A stretch of 5,044 nucleotides of DNA from DASWVC01 sp036401335 (lineage in GTDB: Bacteria > Verrucomicrobiota > Verrucomicrobiia > Chthoniobacterales > JAFAMB01), in contig DASWVC010000378.1 of the NCBI GenBank assembly GCA_036401335.1, forward strand, positions 1 through 5,044, written 5' to 3'. Positions 1-4,724 of this stretch are shown here, piece by piece. The notes under the pieces were generated by a model. It was given only the letters and a program-made list of their open reading frames with translations, searched no databases and was not told the DNA's origin. Positions within the stretch are counted from its first letter, which is position 1. Every line of letters starts with the position of its first letter. The translations under genes were made by a program, and so were the position numbers.

Positions 1-34
1 GCTCAAGCGTCGTGTCGTAGGCGGCGGTGCTCAT
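1..34 (-). CDS. Start of an unidentified gene, cut by the window edge
   Basis: An ATG on the minus strand at 34-32 overlaps the stop codon of the preceding small gene as ATGA. That arrangement usually means translational coupling within one operon. Only eleven residues are visible (MSTAAYDTTLE) before the window ends, so no family can be assigned. The start is chosen because of the ATGA overlap and the open frame to the edge. No separate ribosome binding site is needed if translation is coupled. The product remains unknown. Confidence 0.5.
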   Translation of the reverse strand, partial: MSTAAYDTTLE

Positions 35-264
35 TCGTCCACCTCCGTCAGGGTCGCTTCGTCTTGGACGCCTTTGCGGTTGAGGCGGGGCCTGCCGACC
101 ACGCCAATTTCGGGTTCGTCGTCGTCGTCGTGGTCGTAAAAGGAATTCCGGGCTTCGAGAAGGTCGAAGGCCGAACGGCAGGGCACGCGGATAAAACCGG
201 TGCTTTGGTTTTGGTTGCCTCCCGAGATTTCGGGAGTAAGAACGGAATCAGATCCGAGATACAT
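31..264 (-). CDS. Small acidic hypothetical protein, first gene of a coupled pair
   Basis: This encodes a 77-residue protein of no family I recognise. It begins MYLGSDSVLT and ends in an acidic tail (TEVDE). In the middle, at about residues 45-52, is an acidic run HDDDDEPE, encoded by a short TCG trinucleotide repeat on the plus strand (116-136). There is no signal peptide and no membrane segment; the product should be a soluble, acidic cytoplasmic protein. The ATG at 264 has no clear Shine-Dalgarno sequence. The stop overlaps the next gene's ATG. It is transcribed away from the Xre regulator at 405, so the regulator may control this pair through the shared intergenic region. The plus-strand frame over the same DNA is low in complexity (a poly-valine run) and is rejected. 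A role as an accessory protein of a mobile element is only inference. Confidence 0.6.
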   Translation of the reverse strand: MYLGSDSVLTPEISGGNQNQSTGFIRVPCRSAFDLLEARNSFYDHDDDDEPEIGVVGRPRLNRKGVQDEATLTEVDE

Positions 265-290
265 TGCTAGAACCAGTGTTTTTGGGTTTA

Positions 291-325
291 GGCCCGTCGT
301 CGGTCTGATACACCGGCTTCGGGCC
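291..325. other. Nested hairpin in the divergent intergenic region
   Basis: The sequence reads as a symmetric two-stem hairpin. The outer arms are GGCCCG (291-296) and CGGGCC (320-325). A 4 x 4 internal loop follows, then inner arms CGGT (301-304) and ACCG (312-315) around a 7-base loop. It would lie in the 5' leader of the minus-strand pair, 27 bases before the ATG at 264. No T-tract follows on either strand, so it is not a classical terminator. It could be a leader structure or a binding site. Confidence 0.45.
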
Positions 326-343
326 GCTTCTTAACTACGCATT

Positions 344-366
344 AAAATATATCCATAGTATATTTT
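344..366. promoter_or_regulatory. AT-rich inverted repeat, candidate operator for the Xre regulator
   Basis: Perfect 8-base arms AAAATATA (344-351) and TATATTTT (359-366) flank a 7-base spacer. The site lies 38 bases before the start of the Xre gene at 405 and touches its candidate -35 box. It also sits between the two divergent transcription units. Dimeric Xre repressors typically bind such palindromes and control their own promoter; assigning this site to the neighbouring protein is inference. AT-rich arms of this length could also arise by composition alone. Confidence 0.4.
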
Positions 367-393
367 TGTCAAACACGATTTTATATCTACAGT
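366..393 (+). promoter_or_regulatory. Candidate promoter of the Xre gene
   Basis: TTGTCA (366-371) and TACAGT (388-393) are separated by 16 bases and resemble sigma-70 -35 and -10 boxes. They overlap the right arm of the AT-rich inverted repeat. Transcription would begin only a few bases before the ATG at 405, giving a leaderless or very short-leader mRNA. A match of this quality can occur by chance in AT-rich DNA. Confidence 0.3.
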
Positions 394-404
394 AGAGTTC
401 ACTC

Positions 405-620
405 ATGGCGGATGATGAATACAGCGAACTAATGGCTGAGCTGCGAGCCTGGTCCGCTCAGGCGAAACACGGGGAGCAAAAGGATCTGGCAGAACGGCTG
501 GGGGTGTCAGCTCAACGGCTAAACCACTGGATCACCGGAAGAAACATTCCAAACCTTAAGGACGGCCTGAAGCTTCAGACCTTTCTCAAAGCGCAGCGGA
601 AGAAGCGACCCAAACCCTAA
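405..620 (+). CDS. Small Xre-family helix-turn-helix regulator
   Basis: This is a 71-residue DNA-binding protein consisting of little more than one Cro/C1-type helix-turn-helix domain. Residues 25-46 (QKDLAERLGVSAQRLNHWIT, then GR) show the classic pattern: helix 2 (KDLAERLG), a turn (GVS) and recognition helix 3 (AQRLNHWITG). A further helix ends in LQTFL. The C-terminus is a basic tail, KAQRKKRPKP, that could contact DNA. The ATG at 405 has only a weak purine stretch (TAGAG) upstream. The gene is divergent from the acidic small-protein pair, with an AT-rich palindrome between them, the usual layout of an autoregulated repressor and its target operon. Small stand-alone HTH proteins of this type are common in Verrucomicrobiota. 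The HTH assignment is firm; the regulated genes are inferred. Confidence 0.85.
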   Translation: MADDEYSELMAELRAWSAQAKHGEQKDLAERLGVSAQRLNHWITGRNIPNLKDGLKLQTFLKAQRKKRPKP

Positions 621-1005
621 ACCGGCCTTCCCCCCACCTTCTCCGACCAAAGAAACCATTTCTTTCGAAGAAAGAATTCATGGTGACCCTCACGGCAGCA
701 CGGAGGCCGCCGTCAAGCGAGCGAACGGAATAAAAAGCGAGTCGGCGAGCGGCTTTATGCCGGATCGCGACCTTGACCGCTTGAGGCCGCAGTGCTGCCA
801 CCTCCAGTTGCCGCAACGCCTTTCCGGGTGGCCGTTCACACCGAGGTGCGGGTCATCAGGGCGAAGGGTCTCTGCTTCCAACGCCGAACCCCGGCGGCGG
901 AAGGCGGGCCTACAGCGGCCGTTTAACCCAAAGTTGGTCCCCTATTGGGCAAAACTCGTCCAGGAGGAGGGACCGGATGTTTTCATCACCAGTCCTTGCG
1001 CGGTG
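621..1005. other. Gene-free stretch, possibly an old dispersed repeat
   Basis: I find no convincing gene here. Open frames exist on both strands (for example 757-1128 plus, 586-816 minus) but have arginine-, cysteine- and serine-rich compositions and no domain pattern. A weak 6-base hairpin (659-673, TTTCTT/AAGAAA) follows the Xre gene, and a small CGCCG/CGGCG hairpin lies at 882-896. The middle part (about 780-900, encoding LPQRLSGWPF in one frame) resembles intergenic sequence I associate with dispersed elements in Verrucomicrobiota, but no second copy lies in this window. Confidence 0.4.
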
Positions 1006-1713
1006 TTAGGCACTCACGGTTGCCTCAACGCCCCCCACTCCTTCTGCCACCACTCGGATATGGTCACCGGGCCCGACGGGATGCAGGCCCAAGGCCGTTC
1101 CGGTCAGGATGAGGTGTCCGGCCTGTAAGGATAGTCCGTAATTCCGTAAATGGCTCTGAAGCCACGCGACGGCTTCTTTCCAACCGCCCGGCAGGCTCCA
1201 TAACGGACCCGCATCGGCCGGTTTGTCGTTGATGCTCACTTCAAGTTTTCCGGACCGGACACCAACAAGATGCTCCATGATGTCCTCCCTCTCTGGAAGG
1301 ATGACGCCCGCGTGAAGGCCGTTGTTGGCGACCAGCTCGGAAAGCGATGGGGGTCTTGCCCTAAACACGTAGTTGTGGAGCTCGATCACCGGAAAGGCAC
1401 CGACGACTTGAGCTTGGTTTCCGAGCTGAACCGCCATTTCGCCTTCGATGGCGAGACAAGCATGCCTTGAGGCGTGAACCGTCGAACCCGACGGGCGCAG
1501 CTCGGTTTTAAACAGGACACCGCGTATCGGCCCGCTCATGCCAAACGTTTGGCGAATTTTCGGCCCGATACACCCAATCTTGTAGCCGGCGATAGCTTCT
1601 CCCGCTAAAACACGCAGCCTTGTCACCTCCGCCTGTACGCCGTAGGCCTCATCGAGTTCATTGATGCCTTCCCTCAAAGCCCTTTGGGCGACACACGATT
1701 GGACACGTTTCAA
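1006..1713 (-). CDS. 2-keto-4-pentenoate hydratase family protein (FAH superfamily), probably N-terminally truncated
   Basis: This is a 235-residue frame of the hydratase/decarboxylase branch of the fumarylacetoacetate hydrolase fold. The family acts on short 2-keto acids from aromatic meta-cleavage and related pathways and is metal-dependent. Visible landmarks are ELDEAYGVQ (residues 19-27), YKIG (44-47), the metal-binding signature EGE (90-92), IELHNYVFR (110-118), NNGLHAGV (130-137) and the C-terminal LTGTALGLHPVGPGDHIRV. The family is usually about 250-270 residues. Here the first 15-30 residues are missing, and the stretch between EGE and IELHN seems short. The only upstream start is a TTG at 1713, and an in-frame TGA lies 10 bases further up, inside a palindromic repeat that probably replaced the original 5' end. 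No operon partner is adjacent. The family call is firm; activity and the true start are doubtful. Confidence 0.75.
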   Translation of the reverse strand: MKRVQSCVAQRALREGINELDEAYGVQAEVTRLRVLAGEAIAGYKIGCIGPKIRQTFGMSGPIRGVLFKTELRPSGSTVHASRHACLAIEGEMAVQLGNQAQVVGAFPVIELHNYVFRARPPSLSELVANNGLHAGVILPEREDIMEHLVGVRSGKLEVSINDKPADAGPLWSLPGGWKEAVAWLQSHLRNYGLSLQAGHLILTGTALGLHPVGPGDHIRVVAEGVGGVEATVSA

Positions 1714-1742
1714 AAAGAGCCGTCAATACGTCGAATGACGTA
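1709..1742 (-). repeat. Palindromic TTGACG-associated repeat, copy A
   Basis: On the minus strand this reads TACGT-CATTCG-ACGTA (1742-1727), then TTGACGG, then a looser CTTTTTGAA. The copy at 4650-4684 has the same elements in the same orientation. In the 23-base core (1720-1742 against 4662-4684) 22 bases are identical. TTGACG could act as a -35 box, but the downstream match at -10 (TCCAAT, 17 bases on) would start transcription inside the hydratase frame. That fits a 5'-truncated gene better than an intact one. Its role as an operator, a promoter or a mobile repeat cannot be decided from two copies. Confidence 0.6.
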
Positions 1743-1829
1743 CAGGGCGAGCTTTATGAGTTCTGATTGCAGTGTCCTTTGGGTCGCCCCAGAACGGTCA
1801 TCACGCTCCGCAAGGCAGAAAAGACGGAA

Positions 1830-1889
1830 GTTGCTGACGAATCGCCTCCGACGGGTTGATCGCCAGCGGCCCATTCTCGGCGGTTGGCT
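1830..1889 (+). repeat. Hairpin repeat, copy 1
   Basis: The left block (1830-1853, GTTGCTGACGAATCGCC, then TCCGACG) and the right block (1869-1889, GCCCATTCTCGGCGGTTGGC, then T) are nearly identical to those of copy 2 at 3331-3388. Between the blocks the sequence differs. The outer arms AATCGCC (1840-1846) and GGCGGTT (1879-1885) pair as RNA read from the plus strand, with one U-G wobble where copy 2 has C-G. No coding frame explains the conservation. Confidence 0.65.
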
Positions 1890-1955
1890 AGAGCGTCCGC
1901 TTTGGCCCGATCCTTCTACTAGCGCGGTCCTTCCAGCCTGGTCCGCATTGTAGGC

Positions 1956-1984
1956 TTGCAGCACAGCATTCTAAATAATACAAA
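1956..1984 (+). promoter_or_regulatory. Weak candidate promoter of the secreted-protein gene
   Basis: TTGCAG (1956-1961) and TACAAA (1979-1984) are separated by 17 bases and lie just before the ATG at 1998. Both hexamers are poor matches to the sigma-70 consensus, but the spacing is ideal and the local DNA turns AT-rich. Transcription would begin about 7 bases before the ATG, with no room for a usual ribosome binding site. Confidence 0.25.
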
Positions 1985-1997
1985 TGCCCTCATAACT

Positions 1998-2468
1998 ATG
2001 AGATCCTTCTCTCAGGTTGTTGCCTCGGTTGGTGTCATGATGCTTTTGGTCCTGACGGTGGCGCACGCGCAAAACGCAGGCCTTGCGCGGTCCCTCCATC
2101 GCTACACCCTGTCGGGTCGCGACCTGCACCTCACCTACTTAAGTAGCGGTCCGAACGGGAAACCCCGCTTGCAGTACTGCGATGCGGTCCAAACGCTTCA
2201 ATTTACGGGAGACGAGATTCGCACGGCAACCTTAGAGGTTGGCACGTTGGTGACCATTACCACCGCCATGACCATAGACAGTGGCTACACATCCTTTACG
2301 GTGGTGTTGCCTCAGCTGAACTTCGGCCCGTTGAAGGAAGCCCCGATCAAAACCTTCGGGGTGACCACCGTCCATCGCTTTTTGGCCGTCGGGCCTCCCC
2401 TGCAGGGTCAGACCGATCTTTACACCGTGACGGAACTCTCTGGCACGGAAACGGTGGTACCTTTCTAG
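1998..2468 (+). CDS. Small secreted protein of unknown family
   Basis: The predicted product is 156 residues with a clear Sec signal peptide. A short polar N-terminus (MRSFSQ) is followed by a hydrophobic core, VASVGVMMLLVLTV, and a likely signal peptidase I site AHA|QN after residue 24. The mature part is about 132 residues, rich in Thr, Val and Leu, with alternating hydrophobic stretches (TATLEVGTLVTITTAM, YTSFTVVLPQLNF) typical of an all-beta fold. It has one cysteine (C61 in LQYCDAV), so no internal disulphide is expected. I do not recognise a named domain; similar exported beta-rich hypotheticals occur in Verrucomicrobiota. The ATG at 1998 is preferred over the upstream TTG at 1956, because it places the signal peptide at the N-terminus. 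No Shine-Dalgarno sequence is visible. The gene stands alone, and the transposase frame begins 13 bases after its stop. Confidence 0.7.
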   Translation: MRSFSQVVASVGVMMLLVLTVAHAQNAGLARSLHRYTLSGRDLHLTYLSSGPNGKPRLQYCDAVQTLQFTGDEIRTATLEVGTLVTITTAMTIDSGYTSFTVVLPQLNFGPLKEAPIKTFGVTTVHRFLAVGPPLQGQTDLYTVTELSGTETVVPF

Positions 2469-2481
2469 TAAACGATCCTTT

Positions 2482-3102
2482 GTGCCGCGTTCTCAAACGA
2501 GGCCGGCATCCCCGGTCACCTTGGATTTGCAACAAGCTTGGGAAACTGGGCACTGGAACCCTCGGGCCCACGTTGCCTTAGCGCTCGCAGAATCCCGGCA
2601 AAAGCACTCCGAGCACAACGACACACGAACCGGTGTAAAATGGCGCAGAGTGTCTTTATTCGTGGAACCGTTGGTCGGCGTCGCGCCCCGTTGGGGGCGT
2701 CGGACCGCACGACTAAGCGAAAACCAGCGCCAACTCGGGCTGGCCCTGGGCGGCGAAGCGGGGGCGCGTCTGGCCGAACACCTCTTGATGCCCACCAGCC
2801 CGGACACGCTGCTACGGATGGTCTGCCGGCCCGGTTCGAGGACGACTCCCCGACCCATGCCGCGCGTGCTTGGGGTGGACGACTGGGCGTGGCGCCGCGG
2901 CCAGCGCTACGGCACCATCGTGGTGGATTTGGAGCGCCATCGCGTGGTCGACTTGCTGCCGGCCCTGCAAGCCGCCCTCGAGTTACCCTGGACCACCAGC
3001 CCCGTGGAGGGCCAGATTAACCGGCTCAAAATGATCAAACGCACGATGTACGGCCGCGCCGGCTTTAACCTCCTGCGCCAACGGGTCCTCGAAGCCGCCT
3101 GA
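2482..3102 (+). pseudogene. ISL3-family transposase, N-terminus and catalytic core deleted
   Basis: This is a 206-residue open frame from GTG. From about residue 54 it matches an ISL3-type DDE transposase: RRTARLSENQRQLGLALGGE (residues 73-92), MPTSPDTLLRMV, then VLGVDDWAWRRGQRYGTIVV with the first catalytic Asp, and LERHRVVDLLP. The frame then jumps directly to the family's C-terminus, TTSPVEGQINRLKMIKRTMY (with the catalytic Glu in SPVEGQ), followed by GRAGFNLLRQRVL. The intervening roughly 150-200 residues, including the second catalytic Asp, are missing; the family is usually 400-550 residues. The first 50 residues do not resemble the usual cysteine-rich zinc-binding N-terminus and are probably flanking sequence. 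The protein cannot be an active transposase. The frame stays open across the deletion, so a truncated DNA-binding product is possible but unproven. Confidence 0.8.
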
Positions 3103-3150
3103 GCCCGTTCCGCAGCACGCAAAGTGCGGGAGAACCCACTTTTCCATGAT
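2640..3150 (+). mobile_element. Remnant of an ISL3-family insertion sequence
   Basis: The element is recognised from its transposase homology and from the sequence just after the stop. There, CGCAAAGTGCGGGAGAACCC (3118-3137) resembles the right end commonly following ISL3-type transposases. I could not find a matching inverted copy (a GGGTTCTCCCGC-like sequence) upstream, nor a target duplication, so the left end is gone. The boundaries are therefore approximate: the left is set where transposase homology begins, and the right a little past the conserved downstream block. The element is dead, having lost its 5' part and an internal stretch. Confidence 0.6.
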
Positions 3151-3330
3151 CGATCACACAAGCCGGGGGGCGGGTAAGCAGGGGGAGCGGTGGTTTCTGA
3201 ACGCCTAACCGGAGAAGCAGAACCCTGGCTTGGCGGCCGCCGTTGTACCCAAAATTCCGATGGCTTTACGGCGAAGGCTGAGCGCAGTTTAAACGCTGAG
3301 GCGTCCCTTACCGGACTTAACGCAGGGGGA

Positions 3331-3388
3331 GTTGCTGACGAACCGCCTCCGACGAGCGGGCTGTGAAGCCCATTCTCGGCGGTTGGCT
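3331..3388 (+). repeat. Hairpin repeat, copy 2
   Basis: This is the partner of the repeat at 1830-1889. It folds well: outer arms AACCGCC (3341-3347) and GGCGGTT (3378-3384), a possible GAG/CTC pairing inside (3354-3356 with 3375-3377), and an inner stem GGGCT (3358-3362) with AGCCC (3367-3371) closed by the loop GTGA, a GNRA-type tetraloop if transcribed from the plus strand. Relative to copy 1, one arm position changes from T to C, and pairing is kept. No T-tract follows, so a simple terminator is unlikely. Confidence 0.7.
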
Positions 3389-3417
3389 CCGCTGCCGCTT
3401 CGCCATTGTGATGGGAT

Positions 3418-3434
3418 CCCGCGCTCCGCGCGGG
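3418..3434. other. GC-rich hairpin
   Basis: Perfect 7-base arms CCCGCGC (3418-3424) and GCGCGGG (3428-3434) surround a 3-base loop TCC. No T-run follows on either strand, so it does not look like an intrinsic terminator. It lies 29 bases after hairpin repeat copy 2 and could be part of the same intergenic structure. Confidence 0.4.
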
Positions 3435-3511
3435 CAAATGGGGTCAACAACTCCCGGATCTAGTTGGTGCCGTCCCTACGCCCAAGCCCTCCGGGTTCGG
3501 CGGCGGTGCGA

Positions 3512-3970
3512 CTCAGAAATGGGGACAGTCGGCGGCTGAAAGGCTTGGACGGGGACCAACTCATGCTCGACAACGGGTGCCGGTTGGACCTGGACAAAGA
3601 GCAGCACGTTCGGTAAGGCCACACCGTGACCGGCCAGGTCAGCCAATCGAAAGAACGCGAAAAGATGTTCTGCCTGGCCATGACCGGTGCACTTCCTCAG
3701 ATCAATGCGGCCCAGGCCCTCGTGGACGTTTCCAGGGCACAGAGCGAAGCGCGGATTTACACCGATTCGGTCGATGCCTTCGAGGTAAAGGTGCAAGCCG
3801 ACACCGGGCACCGGCAGGCAGCGATTGATTTTGTGGAAGGCGATCTCGCCCACCGGGAATCCCTGCGAACCCTGGAAGCCGAGCGAACCGTCACCCTTGA
3901 ATTGCCCGTGGGGATGGGGATCACCGCGCGGCTCAGAATGCTATGGGTTGCTCGGGGTGGTCGTCGGTGA
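3512..3970 (+). pseudogene. Fragment of a MobF-type conjugative relaxase (C-terminal helicase part)
   Basis: Read in the frame of 3626, the region resembles the C-terminal UvrD/RecD-like helicase domain of TraI/TrwC relaxases, which nick and unwind plasmid or ICE DNA for transfer. GLDGDQLMLDNGCRLDLDK (about 3542-3598) matches the small beta-rich element. GHTVTGQVSQSKE (3617-3655) matches the family's YAVTSHxSQGxT helicase motif, and LVDVSRAQSEARIYTD (about 3719-3766) matches the VSRxRxxxxxYTD motif with the arginine of motif VI. An in-frame TAA at 3614-3616 falls where the family usually has tyrosine, consistent with a TAC/TAT to TAA change. The N-terminal relaxase domain and most of the helicase are absent. 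A GTG at 3626 could restart a 114-residue peptide, but function is unlikely. The family call rests on motif memory, and the 5' limit is approximate. The 3' end runs over the end of the SnoaL-like gene. Confidence 0.6.
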
Positions 3971-4522
3971 TGGCGTTGCGGTGCTGGTTGTAGGCGGTGA
4001 AGGGTCGACGTTGTAGATCTCCAGGCGCCACTTCCAGGCATTGCCGATGCGTTCGTTCAAGGTGGCCCAGTTGCCGTGCAATTCCTTCACCGTATTGTTC
4101 GGTCCAGGACCAGTCTGCATCCATTGCCCGACAGCCCATGCCGTGTTGTTATCAATGGGGTGCAGCTCGACGGTTTTGCTTACGTTGGTTAAGTGCCCAG
4201 GGGCGAGAGAAGCGCCGGACTCAAACATAGATTTGGGGAGCGTTAACCCGACGAGGTTCTTGAAAAAGTCCTCATAACGCTTCTGAATCGCCTCTCTGCC
4301 CGAGATCATGGATCCCGGCCCCACCAGGAGTGCGTCTTCGCTGAAGAGAGTGGCCAGAGCGGCCGCGTCGCTCTTGCTCCACGCTTCATCGTTTTTCTTG
4401 CCAAGCGCTTCAATTTGCCGGCGGTCCTGCTCACTGAGAGACGGTTCTTTTTGTTGGGCGAAGGCCGGCAAAGCAAAGCCGATGGCCCCTCCTACAAGGG
4501 CAAGGAGTGCGCGTCGTTTCAT
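3941..4522 (-). CDS. Exported SnoaL/DUF4440-like (NTF2-fold) protein
   Basis: This is a 193-residue protein. Residues 1-22 form a signal peptide (MKRRALLALVGGAIGFALPA, then FA|QQ), so the product is exported. Residues 31-173 match the SgcJ/EcaC or DUF4440 branch of the NTF2-like fold: helix EQDRRQIEALGKKNDEAW, then LATLFSEDALLVGPGSMISG, REAIQKRYEDFF, the central strands HPIDNNTAWAVGQWMQ, HGNWATL, and a closing WKWRLEIYNV. This fold forms a small cone-shaped pocket used either for enzymes or as a ligand- or partner-binding module; the substrate cannot be told. The last 20 residues (PSPPTTSTATPSPTTTPSNP) are a flexible Pro/Thr/Ser tail, unusual for the family. The ATG at 4522 is chosen over upstream in-frame starts because it begins the signal peptide. 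The gene is single, with the palindromic repeat about 140 bases upstream. Confidence 0.8.
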   Translation of the reverse strand: MKRRALLALVGGAIGFALPAFAQQKEPSLSEQDRRQIEALGKKNDEAWSKSDAAALATLFSEDALLVGPGSMISGREAIQKRYEDFFKNLVGLTLPKSMFESGASLAPGHLTNVSKTVELHPIDNNTAWAVGQWMQTGPGPNNTVKELHGNWATLNERIGNAWKWRLEIYNVDPSPPTTSTATPSPTTTPSNP

Positions 4523-4649
4523 CGTCTGTTCCGGGGGTTTTAGGTTAGGGTGTCGCCGAGAGACCTGCGGCGGGATTCTCCGCATCGCGGAGGGCAGAGG
4601 ATCAACGCCTTCGGTCCAAAATCTCCCGAGCAACACGCAATTTGGCGGG

Positions 4650-4684
4650 TTCAAGAAGCACCCGTCAATACGTAGAATGACGTA
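4650..4684 (-). repeat. Palindromic TTGACG-associated repeat, copy B
   Basis: On the minus strand this reads TACGT-CATTCT-ACGTA (4684-4669), TTGACGG, then CTTCTTGAA. It shares 22 of 23 core bases with copy A at 1709-1742, and like copy A it points towards the following minus-strand gene. Here it lies about 140 bases before the start of the SnoaL-like gene. If TTGACG served as a -35 box, the best -10 match 17 bases on is weak (CCAAAT). The perfect 5-base arms with a 6-base spacer would suit a dimeric regulator. Confidence 0.6.
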
Positions 4685-4690
4685 TACTGT

Positions 4691-4714
4691 GAGATGCCCT
4701 TTTTGGGCCATCTC
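4691..4714 (-). terminator. Possible terminator hairpin after the tandem-HTH gene
   Basis: Arms GAGATGCCC (4691-4699) and GGGCCATCTC (4705-4714) pair over nine bases with one bulged base around a T5 loop (A5 on the minus strand). It starts 10 bases after the stop of the HTH gene, where a terminator would be expected. No U-tract follows on the minus-strand transcript, so intrinsic termination is uncertain; it may instead be part of the control region of the SnoaL-like gene. Confidence 0.35.
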
Positions 4715-4724
4715 CTAAATTCCT

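Larger units (their letters stand above)
3103..3511. other. Gene-free stretch with IS end and repeat structures
   Basis: No credible gene lies here; the long minus-strand frame 2907-3437 is a shadow of the transposase and the repeat. The stretch holds the transposase downstream end (to about 3150), a G-rich run around 3163-3190, hairpin repeat copy 2 (3331-3388) and a GC hairpin at 3418-3434. It separates the IS remnant from the relaxase remnant. Confidence 0.5.

Noticed and set aside
116..136. Short TCG trinucleotide repeat as a phase-variable tract
   Set aside because: Only five perfect units plus two more after an interruption, and unit changes would be in frame. It simply encodes the acidic run.
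64..270. Plus-strand frame of 68 residues over the acidic-protein gene
   Set aside because: It has a poly-valine run from the TCG repeat and no start context. The minus-strand frame has the ATGA overlap with the next gene.
659..673. Hairpin TTTCTT/AAGAAA after the Xre gene as a terminator
   Set aside because: The stem is short and AT-rich, with no T-tract following it.
757..1128. Plus-strand frame of 123 residues as a gene
   Set aside because: Composition is rich in Arg, Cys, His and Ser with no domain pattern, and its 3' part is antisense to the conserved end of the hydratase.
1710..1964. Minus-strand frame of 84 residues as a gene or as the missing hydratase N-terminus
   Set aside because: It runs through the hairpin repeat and the palindromic repeat, is arginine-rich, and shows no hydratase features.
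2538..3020. Long alternative plus-strand frame inside the transposase
   Set aside because: It is an Arg/Pro/Gly-rich shadow of the ISL3 frame, which has recognisable motifs.
3418..3434. GC hairpin as an intrinsic terminator
   Set aside because: Neither strand has a T-run after the stem, and no intact gene ends next to it.
3476..3853. Minus-strand frame of 125 residues
   Set aside because: It is antisense to the relaxase motifs and has no recognisable domain of its own.
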